Origin: Arthrobacter_J sp038199985
Lineage (GTDB): Bacteria; Actinomycetota; Actinomycetes; Actinomycetales; Micrococcaceae
Direction: 5' to 3'
Length of the DNA stretch: 18,873 bases
NCBI GenBank assembly: GCA_038199985.1
Contig: JBBPYK010000012.1
Span: forward strand, 1-18,873
The position numbers and the translations under genes were made by a program. A model generated the notes under the pieces. That model saw only the letters and a program-made list of their open reading frames with translations, was not told where the DNA came from and did not search any database. This document shows positions 1-6,080 of the stretch, piece by piece; within the stretch, counting starts at the first letter, position 1; the number at the start of each line of letters is the position of its first letter.

Positions 1-327
1 AATGTTCCCGCCTTTCTGAGTCCACAGGGCTTGATTGACGCGTTTCTGCGGGTATCTGAGCTCTTGGAAGGAGGCGGCTTGTTGGTGGTTGGGACTACTG
101 CAAACGTGAGAGGTGGGCCAACTGATCAAGACAAAGCGGTGGCGCCAGCCGGTCTGACCCTCATTGGCCGCTACTCCGATTGGCACCTGAGCCCGTTCAC
201 AGTGGACAACCCCTGGTCTGTCAGCGTTTATGCGAACCAGGGTAAGCGGGCTATACCGCAAGGCCCTGACGGCGTTTTCATTCTCAACCGGGACATCATC
301 CTCGATGGGACAGGAACCTCAGATTAG
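1..327 (+). CDS. C-terminal part of an unrecognised protein (5' end outside window)
   Basis: The frame is open from the first base to a TAG at 325-327, giving 108 residues. The first possible start inside the window (TTG at 31) has no ribosome site, so I read this as the tail of a longer gene. It contains a hydrophobic strand reading LLEGGGLLVVGTT, which resembles the helix-turn-strand after the core of class I SAM methyltransferases (usually LxPGGxLVV). A Trp/Tyr-rich stretch follows around WHLSPFTVDNPWSV. The methyltransferase idea is only a resemblance; the SAM-binding motif I would lie upstream and cannot be seen. The next gene starts 32 bases downstream on the same strand, so they may be co-transcribed. 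Confidence 0.6.
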   Translation, partial: NVPAFLSPQGLIDAFLRVSELLEGGGLLVVGTTANVRGGPTDQDKAVAPAGLTLIGRYSDWHLSPFTVDNPWSVSVYANQGKRAIPQGPDGVFILNRDIILDGTGTSD

Positions 328-359
328 GTAGCCCCGCCATCAACGGGTAAACAGAGAAT

Positions 360-890
360 ATGCCATCGCCACTGACGCCGGAGCTTAAAGCAGCCATCAA
401 AAAGGGATACGCCGAGCGCGACCGAGAGAATATGCAGCCAACGATCGAGTACTTCCACGAGTTGCTGGACGCCAACCCGGACAATCCCGTGGTCTTGTAT
501 GAGGTCGCTGGTGCGTACGACACCGACGGGCAGGAAGAGCGTGCCTGCGGCTACTACGAACAGGCCCTCGACGGTGGGCTCGACGGCGACGTACTGCGCC
601 GCTGCCTGTTGCAGTACGGGAGCACGTTGCGCAATGTGGATCGACATGAGCAGTCTCTAGCGGCGCTCCAACGGGCACGGGCGGAGTTTCCGGAGTCCGA
701 CTCTGTGCGTCTGTTCCTGGCACTGTCCTTGCACTCTGCCTCACGAAGCAACGCTGCCGTAGCCGAGCTTCTCGAACTTGCTGCTGACAGCATTCGAACC
801 CCTGACGTGGCGCGCTACGAGGTAGCGCTTCGCGGATATGCCGCCGACCTGACCGAGGTCGATCATAAGAAGGATGGAGGGACTCGATGA
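360..890 (+). CDS. Tetratricopeptide-repeat protein
   Basis: This is a 176-residue soluble protein without signal peptide or membrane helix. It is built of amphipathic helix pairs typical of TPR repeats: around residues 23-56 (IEYFHELLDANPDNPVVLYE), 57-75 (AYDTDGQEERACGYYEQAL) and 85-120 (YGSTLRNVDRHEQSLAALQ). The conserved small/large residue pattern (A-Y at the helix start, P-D/N at the turn) fits the bacterial TPR_5-like group. Such proteins are scaffolds; nothing here names a partner. The ATG has only a weak AGAGA ribosome site. The stop overlaps the next start as ATGA, so the two are translationally coupled, and the TPR protein may act with that small membrane protein. Confidence 0.85.
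   Translation: MPSPLTPELKAAIKKGYAERDRENMQPTIEYFHELLDANPDNPVVLYEVAGAYDTDGQEERACGYYEQALDGGLDGDVLRRCLLQYGSTLRNVDRHEQSLAALQRARAEFPESDSVRLFLALSLHSASRSNAAVAELLELAADSIRTPDVARYEVALRGYAADLTEVDHKKDGGTR
876..880 (+). promoter_or_regulatory. Shine-Dalgarno site GGAGG inside the TPR gene end
   Basis: GGAGG lies six bases before the ATG at 887. It fixes the start of the small membrane protein and supports true translation of this overlapping 77-codon frame. Confidence 0.75.
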
Positions 891-1120
891 GTTTATTCTG
901 GCCCGCGCTTATCTTCGGTGTCGTATACGTAGCGGTGGGACTCTGGGTCCTCGCTAATCGCTCAAGGGCTAGAGAATATGTCGAGTCGAGGTTCCGCAGA
1001 GCGGCGCCGGGTAGAGTTTCCGATACAAAGTCTCCTCCGCTGTGGGTTATTCCGGTGCTGGGCGTCTCGACCGTCGCCGTTGGAATAGTGGCAATCGTCC
1101 TAGGCCTAACCATGGGCTAG
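887..1120 (+). CDS. Small two-helix membrane protein
   Basis: This 77-residue protein has two hydrophobic helices, at about residues 5-23 (FWPALIFGVVYVAVGLWVL) and 51-75 (PLWVIPVLGVSTVAVGIVAI). They are separated by a basic loop rich in Arg (NRSRAREYVESRFRR), so the loop is probably cytoplasmic and both ends outside. The start overlaps the stop of the TPR gene (ATGA) and has a good GGAGG site. I do not recognise a family. The coupling suggests a two-gene unit in which this protein could anchor the TPR protein at the membrane; that is inference. Confidence 0.75.
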   Translation: MSLFWPALIFGVVYVAVGLWVLANRSRAREYVESRFRRAAPGRVSDTKSPPLWVIPVLGVSTVAVGIVAIVLGLTMG

Positions 1121-1137
1121 TCAAGGTGAGCACTAGC
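1116..1137 (+). terminator. Possible hairpin after the TPR/membrane-protein unit
   Basis: GCTAGT at 1116-1121 pairs with ACTAGC at 1132-1137 across a 10-base loop, beginning in the stop codon. No T-run follows. A second short stem (GAGCT at 1167-1171 with AGCTC at 1179-1183) lies next to the end of the convergent DinB gene. One or both could end transcription between these convergent genes. Confidence 0.25.
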
Positions 1138-1185
1138 GTCACTATTTCGCGATGGAAGAAGCGACGGAGCTCTCGATAAGCTCGG

Positions 1186-1695
1186 CTATTCCCCGACGGA
1201 CCCGTCTATCGCCTCGCGGAGTAGATCGGCGTGACCGTTGTGGCGGGCTGTTTCCTCGACCATGTGGGTCAGTATCCAGCGCAGGTTCCACTGTTCACCG
1301 TCATGGTTGACGCCCACGGACAGATCATCGAGGTTTGCTGTGGCTAGTGACTGGCGGGTCCGCTCGCACGCGGCCCGGTAGAGGGCGCGCAGCGCATCGG
1401 GGTCGTCATGTACGGCGCTGTGGAGGTCCCAGTCCGGGTCATCCTCCCAGGGCGCGCTTGCCCACGGATCCGGCTGAGGATTACCCAGGAAGCGGACCTG
1501 AATCCAGTGGTCCTCCACATTTGCCAGGTGCTTGAGTAGCCCTGCCAGGGTCAGGGACGACGTCGGCAGTGGCTGGCGCAGTTGATCGGCGGTCAAACCT
1601 TCGGCTTTGTGGAGCAAAGTCACTCGATGATAATCGAGAAACTGTTCCAAGATGGCTCGTTCATTACCGGTGGGATCGGGATCGTGGCGTTCCAT
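1186..1695 (-). CDS. DinB / DUF664 family protein
   Basis: This 169-residue protein is of the DinB-like four-helix-bundle superfamily, DUF664 subgroup. In actinomycetes such proteins are metal-dependent and several are linked to mycothiol-dependent transfer or detoxification. Visible features are H56 in LLKHLANVEDHW, the C-terminal H144 in HMVEET and the HNGHADLLRE stretch (H152, H155); these His residues are placed like the usual metal triad. The frame is open upstream to 1788, but the extra 31 residues are not family-like. The ATG at 1695 begins MERHDPDPTG, a normal DUF664 start, though only a weak GAGAG site precedes it. The next gene diverges from 1800. Substrate unknown. Confidence 0.85.
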   Translation of the reverse strand: MERHDPDPTGNERAILEQFLDYHRVTLLHKAEGLTADQLRQPLPTSSLTLAGLLKHLANVEDHWIQVRFLGNPQPDPWASAPWEDDPDWDLHSAVHDDPDALRALYRAACERTRQSLATANLDDLSVGVNHDGEQWNLRWILTHMVEETARHNGHADLLREAIDGSVGE

Positions 1696-1787
1696 AATCG
1701 TAAGTCTCTCACGCAGTCGGTACGTATTGGCTTGAGTGAACAGGGTGGCTAATGAGCCAACGGTTAGAGCGGTAACCCTTCTCGGCA

Positions 1788-1793
1788 TAAGCT
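1788..1793 (+). promoter_or_regulatory. Candidate -10 box for a leaderless mRNA
   Basis: TAAGCT fits the actinomycete -10 pattern TANNNT and ends six bases before the GTG at 1800, which itself has no Shine-Dalgarno site. Transcription would start at or next to the start codon. No good -35 is visible. Confidence 0.35.
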
Positions 1794-1799
1794 TGTGGG

Positions 1800-2360
1800 G
1801 TGTCTTCTGTCAGCCCTGAAACGTCATTGCACGCAGTCTGGAAACCGGTTCTGCTTCGCGCCGCTGTCGCGGCCGTTTTCGGTGCGCTCACCATCTTTTG
1901 GCAGGATCCTTCGCTGGCTGTCCTCGCAGTGGCGGGGGGTCTGTATTTTCTTTTCACCGGCGCAGCAATCTGGATCATGAGTCGCGGGCGTTCACTTGCC
2001 TTGGCCCGCCGTCTGCTCATCGTAGAAGCCGGACTCTTTGTGACTGGCGCAGTATTGGCGTTCATCATCCCCACGGCCGTTGGCTTCACTGTGGCGGCGG
2101 TTATTGCGTTGGGCGGGTCCGGCGTCGTCGAACTGGTGCTGTGGGCCAAGCTGCGGAAGCAGTTGGTGGTCGCCCGTGATTGGCTGGTGACCGGCGTCGT
2201 CGGTGTGGGAACGGCACTGTTCCTCCCGTTGTTCGTTCAGCTGCAAGCGCATGCGCTGCTTGGCGTGGTGGGCGGTGCGGCGGTCGTTATCGCTGTGTTC
2301 TTGCTGATTGCGGGGCTGACGTATCGGCACGAGGCGCCGACCCGACCTGTGAAGGCGTAA
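1800..2360 (+). CDS. Six-helix integral membrane protein (DUF308/HdeD-like)
   Basis: This 186-residue protein is almost entirely membrane. Helices can be read at about 17-34, 38-59, 71-91, 94-115, 127-146 and 150-173, with short basic cytoplasmic loops (SRGRSLALARR, KLRKQ) and a short polar tail. Three pairs of helices, each with a Gly-rich end, suggest the HdeD/DUF308 type, whose best-known member is linked to acid stress; the assignment is by pattern only. The GTG start has no ribosome site but a -10-like TAAGCT six bases upstream. The gene is divergent from the DinB gene and is followed on the same strand by another small membrane protein. Confidence 0.75.
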   Translation: MSSVSPETSLHAVWKPVLLRAAVAAVFGALTIFWQDPSLAVLAVAGGLYFLFTGAAIWIMSRGRSLALARRLLIVEAGLFVTGAVLAFIIPTAVGFTVAAVIALGGSGVVELVLWAKLRKQLVVARDWLVTGVVGVGTALFLPLFVQLQAHALLGVVGGAAVVIAVFLLIAGLTYRHEAPTRPVKA

Positions 2361-2376
2361 ACTTGAACTAGACCTT

Positions 2377-2395
2377 GTTCTACGAGCGGTAGAAC
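2377..2395. promoter_or_regulatory. 19-bp inverted repeat (operator or attenuator candidate)
   Basis: GTTCTAC at 2377-2383 and GTAGAAC at 2389-2395 are perfect inverted copies around GAGCG. The repeat lies 16 bases after the stop of the six-helix protein and 31 bases before the start of the next gene. It could be a hairpin at the end of the first transcript or a repressor site for the second. A TTGAAC hexamer at 2363-2368 could be a -35 just upstream. Confidence 0.4.
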
Positions 2396-2426
2396 GTGGG
2401 TATGGCGTCAGTCGAGGAGGAACACA

Positions 2427-2777
2427 GTGACCAAGAGTGCACCCGGCAATCCGCAAGAGCGGAGTTCGGTCAAAGCACCCCTGATCTTCTCGGTGGTGCT
2501 TGCAGCTATAGCTGGAATTGCCACGATGATTTTTGCCACGGGCGGAGGGTCCAGGGAGCTTCGCTGGGACTTGGGCTTCACGGCCGCGGGGGTCGCGTTC
2601 ATCGTCTCGTTGGTCTTCTCGGCCATGTTGATGATGACGGAAAAGCCCAATGAGGAATCTCTGGGCCAAGGTACGGGCATTAACCGAAGCTCGGCAAAGA
2701 TCCCTGGCGGCGCTGGTTCGATCGGCCGCGACGGAAAGCCCGTGAAGCGCCCGGGTTCGAAAAACCCCGAGAAGTAG
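2427..2777 (+). CDS. Small two-helix membrane protein with basic Gly-rich tail
   Basis: This 116-residue protein has two hydrophobic helices, at about 18-38 (APLIFSVVLAAIAGIATMIF) and 49-70 (GFTAAGVAFIVSLVFSAML), followed by a 45-residue basic, Gly/Ser/Pro-rich tail. By the positive-inside rule the tail is probably cytoplasmic. The GTG start is set by GGAGG at 2416-2420, six bases upstream. I do not recognise the family. A 19-bp inverted repeat lies just upstream. The gene converges on the methyltransferase gene with only three bases between the stops, so their 3' ends must overlap as transcripts. Confidence 0.8.
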   Translation: MTKSAPGNPQERSSVKAPLIFSVVLAAIAGIATMIFATGGGSRELRWDLGFTAAGVAFIVSLVFSAMLMMTEKPNEESLGQGTGINRSSAKIPGGAGSIGRDGKPVKRPGSKNPEK

Positions 2778-2780
2778 TTC

Positions 2781-3500
2781 CTACTTTTTCAGGTGGTGCA
2801 GCACGTAGCCGTAGGTCAGGCGGGTCCGTCCAGGATGTGCTTCTAGCCAGGGGTCGGCGACGTCGGCCGGGAACTCCAGATGCAGAACGTCTCGCAGGTC
2901 TTTCTCTGAGTCAAACGTCCAGCTGCTCATCACTTCGGTTCGGTCCGCGCCGTTTCCGGCCCACCACTCGTTGATGAATCGTTCCTCGCCCTGGCCGGCG
3001 ATTGCCCATGGGCTTTTCGCCAGCAGGTCCGCGAATTCGCCGTTGTGGTGATCGTTGTCGATCACCACAAAGGTTCCGCCGGGCTTCAGTACCCGAAGGA
3101 CTTCTTTTAGCCCTGCGGTGCAGTCGTTGTTCACCATTGGGAAGAAGTAGGCGAACCGGGCGTGGACGACATCAACACTGTCATCCAGCAGTGGAATGTG
3201 TTCCGCGGAACCGGAAAGTACTCGTGCGGCTGGCGTCCGGGACTCTGCCTTCGGCAGGAGGTCTGGATCAGGTTCGACGCCGATGGTCTCAGCAGCGTCC
3301 TCGGCGTACCGGGGGAGCCAGAAGCCTGAGCCACAGCCAAGGTCGAGGATGGTTTTACCCTCCCAGGGCGCTACCTGCTGCAGCGCATCCCAGACGGTGC
3401 CTTCGCGGTCCAGCGCAAGGTTCTCCACCTCGTAGAGCTTCGGGTTCTCACCCTGGTTTGGTGCTTTTACGAAGTCGGTCAGTTCGGTCTGGTTCGTCAT
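2781..3500 (-). CDS. Class I SAM-dependent methyltransferase
   Basis: This 239-residue protein has a Methyltransf_11 fold. Motif I is ILDLGCGSG at 51-59; the acidic residue that binds the ribose follows in GVEPDPD (74-80); GSAEHIPLLDDSVD (97-110) binds the adenine; and LRVLKPGGTFVVID (135-148) is the usual post-core strand. The C-terminal 90 residues, rich in Trp and acidic residues, probably form the substrate cap, so the substrate cannot be read off. Its ATG overlaps the stop of the upstream CGNR regulator by four bases (ATGA), so the two are translationally coupled. The neighbouring divergent exporter suggests a role in modifying or resisting a small molecule; this is inference. Confidence 0.9.
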   Translation of the reverse strand: MTNQTELTDFVKAPNQGENPKLYEVENLALDREGTVWDALQQVAPWEGKTILDLGCGSGFWLPRYAEDAAETIGVEPDPDLLPKAESRTPAARVLSGSAEHIPLLDDSVDVVHARFAYFFPMVNNDCTAGLKEVLRVLKPGGTFVVIDNDHHNGEFADLLAKSPWAIAGQGEERFINEWWAGNGADRTEVMSSWTFDSEKDLRDVLHLEFPADVADPWLEAHPGRTRLTYGYVLHHLKK

Positions 3501-4060
3501 TCGGGGACCCTCTGTTTGGTGAGCGCGTTGGCCTTGCGAGCACGGTATGCCTTGACGTGCTCGCGGTTGGCGCAGTTGCCTATGTCACAGTACCGTTTGG
3601 AGCGGTTTCGTGTGAGGTCGACGACGACGGCGCTGCAATCCTCGGCCGCGCAGATTCGCAGACGTTCCAGCTCTTGTGTCCGGATGACGTCCACGAGGGC
3701 CATGGCCGCTTCGGTGGCCATGCGCATTTCCAGCGGTGCTTCTGGTGTTGTGGCGTGTAGGTGCCAGTCCCAGTCGTGGTGTTTGACGAGTTGGGGGAGT
3801 GCCTTGGATTCGCGCAGGATCCGGTTGACGTGTTCAACGGCTTCAGCTTCGGGGGCGGACCAGATTTCTTCGAGTTGAGTGCGCAGGCGCTGGACTGCGT
3901 GGAGCTCCTTGTTGTCGTGGGTGCGGGATCCGGTGAACTTTTCGGCTTCCAGGAACCGATCGAGATCCTGGTGGGTGAGCAGTTTGTCCGGTTCCTCCTT
4001 GCCTGTGTTGATCAGTGCCACCACGGACCCGAGGGCAACGTCGGTGTCATTGGCAAACAT
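3497..4060 (-). CDS. CGNR zinc-finger (ABATE) transcriptional regulator
   Basis: This 187-residue protein has an ABATE-type ligand/stress domain over about residues 1-130. The C-terminal CGNR zinc finger has C137, C142, C158 and C163 as C-x4-C and C-x4-C pairs, the CANREHVKAYRARK stretch, and the conserved NR and basic helix used to bind DNA. Proteins with this layout are proposed to be stress-induced regulators. An AGGAG site precedes the ATG at 4060. The stop overlaps the start of the methyltransferase. The gene is divergent from the EamA exporter with about 100 bases between, which contain small inverted repeats. It probably controls both directions, but no target is proven. Confidence 0.88.
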   Translation of the reverse strand: MFANDTDVALGSVVALINTGKEEPDKLLTHQDLDRFLEAEKFTGSRTHDNKELHAVQRLRTQLEEIWSAPEAEAVEHVNRILRESKALPQLVKHHDWDWHLHATTPEAPLEMRMATEAAMALVDVIRTQELERLRICAAEDCSAVVVDLTRNRSKRYCDIGNCANREHVKAYRARKANALTKQRVPE

Positions 4061-4088
4061 GGCTTTGACTCCTGACTTGTCGACGGTC

Positions 4089-4125
4089 TAATGTCATTAC
4101 CATCAGCATACTTTACCCCTGACAT
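4089..4125. promoter_or_regulatory. Inverted repeats in the CGNR/EamA divergent promoter region
   Basis: TAATG-T-CATTA at 4089-4099 is a perfect 11-base palindrome. Its ATGTCA core (4091-4096) recurs inverted as TGACAT at 4120-4125. These lie between the divergent CGNR and EamA starts and are plausible regulator half-sites. I could not place clear -35/-10 boxes. Confidence 0.35.
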
Positions 4126-4145
4126 CATTCTTGTGCTCGGGGCCG

Positions 4146-4153
4146 AAAGGAGG
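4146..4153 (+). promoter_or_regulatory. Shine-Dalgarno site AAAGGAGG that sets the EamA start
   Basis: A near-perfect anti-16S match ends six bases before the GTG at 4160. It argues against the ATG at 4091, which opens the same frame 23 codons earlier but lies in the promoter region. Confidence 0.85.
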
Positions 4154-4159
4154 AAGCAC

Positions 4160-5149
4160 GTGCAACAAAACCGCTCAGTTTCGGTCTCAGGACTCTGGTT
4201 CGCCCTGGCCTCTGCAGCCACCTTCGGTGTTTCCGGCCCATTCGCCAAATCACTGCTGGATATTGGGTGGAGCCCGGGGGCGGCCGTCGGTGTCCGTATT
4301 GCGGGAGCCGCCGTCGTTCTTTTGATCCCCGTGGCACTGCAGCTGCGTGGCCGGTGGGGTGTCCTGCGCCGTAACTGGGTCAGCCTGACCATCTACGGCA
4401 TCATGGCGATTGCCCTGTGCCAGTTCTTCTACTTCAGTGCCGTTCAGCGCATGTCGGTTGGGGTGTCTCTGATGCTCGAATATCTGGCCCCTGTGATGGT
4501 GGTCGGCTGGCTGTGGTTTCGTTCCCGACAGGCGCCGCGGAGACTCACTCTGATCGGCGCGGCGGTGGCCATGGTGGGGCTCGTGCTGGTCCTTGACGTG
4601 CTCAGCGGACAGGTTCTCGATCCGATCGGTGTGCTCTACGCACTCGCTGCCGCCGTGGGGCTGGCGGTCTTCTTCATCATGTCGGCCAAGGTCGACGACG
4701 ACCTCCCGCCGCTGGTCATGGCCGGTGGTGGCATGGTGGTTGGCGCTGTCTCCATTGGGATTCTGGGCGTTCTGGGCGTCATGCCGTTTGAATTTGCCTT
4801 CGGTGAGGTGACGCTCGCGGGGCAGAATGTACATTGGATTGTTCCAGTCCTTGCGCTGGTGCTGGTTGCGGCCGTCACGTCTTACGTCACAGGCATCTTG
4901 GCCGCGCAGCGGCTGGGTTCCAAGGTTGCTTCGTTCGTAGCCTTGACCGAGGTGCTTTTTGCCGTGTTGGCCTCGTGGATCATGCTCGGCGAGCTGCCGG
5001 GGCTGATGCAGCTCGCGGGTGGTCTGCTGATTGTGGGCGGCGTGATTCTGGTGCGCTTGGATGAGTTGCGTACAGGTCTCAGCGACGACGGCACAGCGGA
5101 ACTGTCCCACGCGAACGACGTCGAACCTGTCCCGTCTGAACACGTCTAG
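4160..5149 (+). CDS. EamA/DMT-family exporter
   Basis: This 329-residue drug/metabolite-transporter superfamily protein has ten hydrophobic helices arranged as two EamA repeats, the usual size of an RhtA/YdcZ-like exporter. The first repeat begins GLWFALASAATFGVSGPFAK. The second contains FVALTEVLFAVLASWIMLGE, the conserved P/E-containing helix of EamA proteins. A short acidic tail follows. Members export amino acids, purines or other small metabolites; the substrate cannot be told. The GTG at 4160 is preferred over the ATG at 4091 because of the AAAGGAGG site six bases upstream. The gene is divergent from the CGNR regulator and methyltransferase, which may respond to the exported compound. 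Confidence 0.9.
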   Translation: MQQNRSVSVSGLWFALASAATFGVSGPFAKSLLDIGWSPGAAVGVRIAGAAVVLLIPVALQLRGRWGVLRRNWVSLTIYGIMAIALCQFFYFSAVQRMSVGVSLMLEYLAPVMVVGWLWFRSRQAPRRLTLIGAAVAMVGLVLVLDVLSGQVLDPIGVLYALAAAVGLAVFFIMSAKVDDDLPPLVMAGGGMVVGAVSIGILGVLGVMPFEFAFGEVTLAGQNVHWIVPVLALVLVAAVTSYVTGILAAQRLGSKVASFVALTEVLFAVLASWIMLGELPGLMQLAGGLLIVGGVILVRLDELRTGLSDDGTAELSHANDVEPVPSEHV

Positions 5150-5169
5150 GCTGTTTCCACACGGCGATG

Positions 5170-5199
5170 AGACGCCACCCCCCTCGTGAGGGGCCGTCT
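5170..5199 (+). terminator. Hairpin after the EamA gene
   Basis: CCCCTC (5180-5185) pairs with GAGGGG (5188-5193) across a two-base loop. An outer AGACG (5170-5174) pairs with CGTCT (5195-5199). It sits 20 bases after the exporter stop. There is no T-run, so it may be a GC-type terminator or an mRNA 3'-end stabiliser. Confidence 0.5.
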
Positions 5200-5230
5200 G
5201 GCACGCGTAGTTTGATGCCCTGCAGAACGC

Positions 5231-5305
5231 GGTGGAGCCATTCATATCGGATGAGTGACGATCTGATTACCCAATCGTAGTTCTGCTACTCCACCTATAT
5301 TGTGG
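5231..5305 (+). promoter_or_regulatory. Promoter/operator candidate ahead of the ABC transporter
   Basis: TATATT at 5296-5301 is the best -10 in this gap but has no good -35. It lies inside CCAC-N7-GTGG (5291-5305). In addition GGTGGAG (5231-5237) and CTCCACC (5289-5295) are perfect inverted copies 51 bases apart. This is compatible with repressor or activator control, or a long-range fold. Otherwise I see nothing in 5200-5344. Confidence 0.35.
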
Positions 5306-5344
5306 ACCGGTCACACCAAGTAAAAATATCGTGGGGATCTGTCG

Positions 5345-6076
5345 GTGAATCAAAATGTAGATGTTCAGCTTTCAACTCTGAGCACCACCGGCCTGCGTAA
5401 GGTATTTACAACACCTGCGGAGACTGTTGCGGCCCTTGACGGTATCGATCTTCAGGTTCCTGCCGGTCAATTCCTTGCGCTCTTGGGTGCCAGCGGGTGT
5501 GGGAAGACAACTCTTATCAATGTCCTCGCCGGACTGGAAGAACCTACCGAGGGCGAGGTGCACGTTCTTGACATGGATGTGGCCCGCAGTGATTTATCAG
5601 CCCTAGCCCACATGCGCCTGGGAGATGTCGGCGTTATTTTTCAGGACAATAACCTCATCGAAGAATTTTCTGCTCTGGAGAATGTTGCTCTACCACTCGT
5701 TGCTCAGGGTATGGCACGGAAGGTCGCTCGCGAGGCGGCATCCGACGCTCTCGCGTCCGTGGGCTTAGAGGGGATGGAAAAACGATTCCCGCGGCTACTT
5801 TCAGGCGGACAGCAACAACGGGTTGGCGTCGCGAGGGCTCTTGTGGGCGGACGGAGTGTCCTGCTGGCCGATGAGCCGACAGGTGCCTTGGACACCGATA
5901 ATTCACGGGCTCTCTTTGCGATATTTCGTCGGCTCTGCGACGAAGGCACAACGGTCGCGATCGCTACCCATGATCCCCTCATTCATGAATATGCGGACAG
6001 GGTGGTCTATCTGAGGGATGGGCGAATTACCGAGGACAGGGATCTGCAACGGGAGAGGAACACTGTTGAGGGGTAG
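5345..6076 (+). CDS. ABC transporter ATP-binding protein (MacB/LolD type)
   Basis: This 243-residue nucleotide-binding subunit has a complete set of ABC motifs: Walker A GASGCGKTT at 48-56, Q-loop FQDNN near 100, signature LSGGQQQRVG near 152-161, Walker B VLLADEPTGALD near 172-183 and the H-loop ATHD near 206-209. The LADEPTGALD form and the length are typical of the MacB/LolD/FtsE subfamily, which pairs with FtsX-like permeases, and such a permease follows four bases downstream. The GTG start has GGGGA about ten bases upstream. It hydrolyses ATP to drive the permease in export or in mechanical work on envelope substrates. Bacitracin-type or peptide resistance is possible, but no sensor-kinase genes are adjacent. 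Confidence 0.93.
   Translation: MNQNVDVQLSTLSTTGLRKVFTTPAETVAALDGIDLQVPAGQFLALLGASGCGKTTLINVLAGLEEPTEGEVHVLDMDVARSDLSALAHMRLGDVGVIFQDNNLIEEFSALENVALPLVAQGMARKVAREAASDALASVGLEGMEKRFPRLLSGGQQQRVGVARALVGGRSVLLADEPTGALDTDNSRALFAIFRRLCDEGTTVAIATHDPLIHEYADRVVYLRDGRITEDRDLQRERNTVEG
6068..6073 (+). promoter_or_regulatory. Shine-Dalgarno site GAGGGG that sets a TTG start
   Basis: GAGGGG sits at the very end of the ATPase gene, directly before its stop, and seven bases before the TTG at 6081. It marks the permease start and shows the two genes are closely coupled. Confidence 0.7.
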
Positions 6077-6080
6077 GCCA

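Noticed and set aside
1696..1788. N-terminal extension of the DinB/DUF664 protein by 31 residues.
   Set aside because: The extra part has no family resemblance and no better start signal; it crosses the divergent promoter region.
2396..2653. 85-codon plus-strand frame starting in the repeat region.
   Set aside because: It overlaps the 2427 gene in another frame, lacks its own ribosome site and has no membrane or domain pattern.
4250..5245. 331-codon minus-strand frame.
   Set aside because: It lies antisense to the clear EamA exporter and is rich in His, Gln and Arg without domain features.
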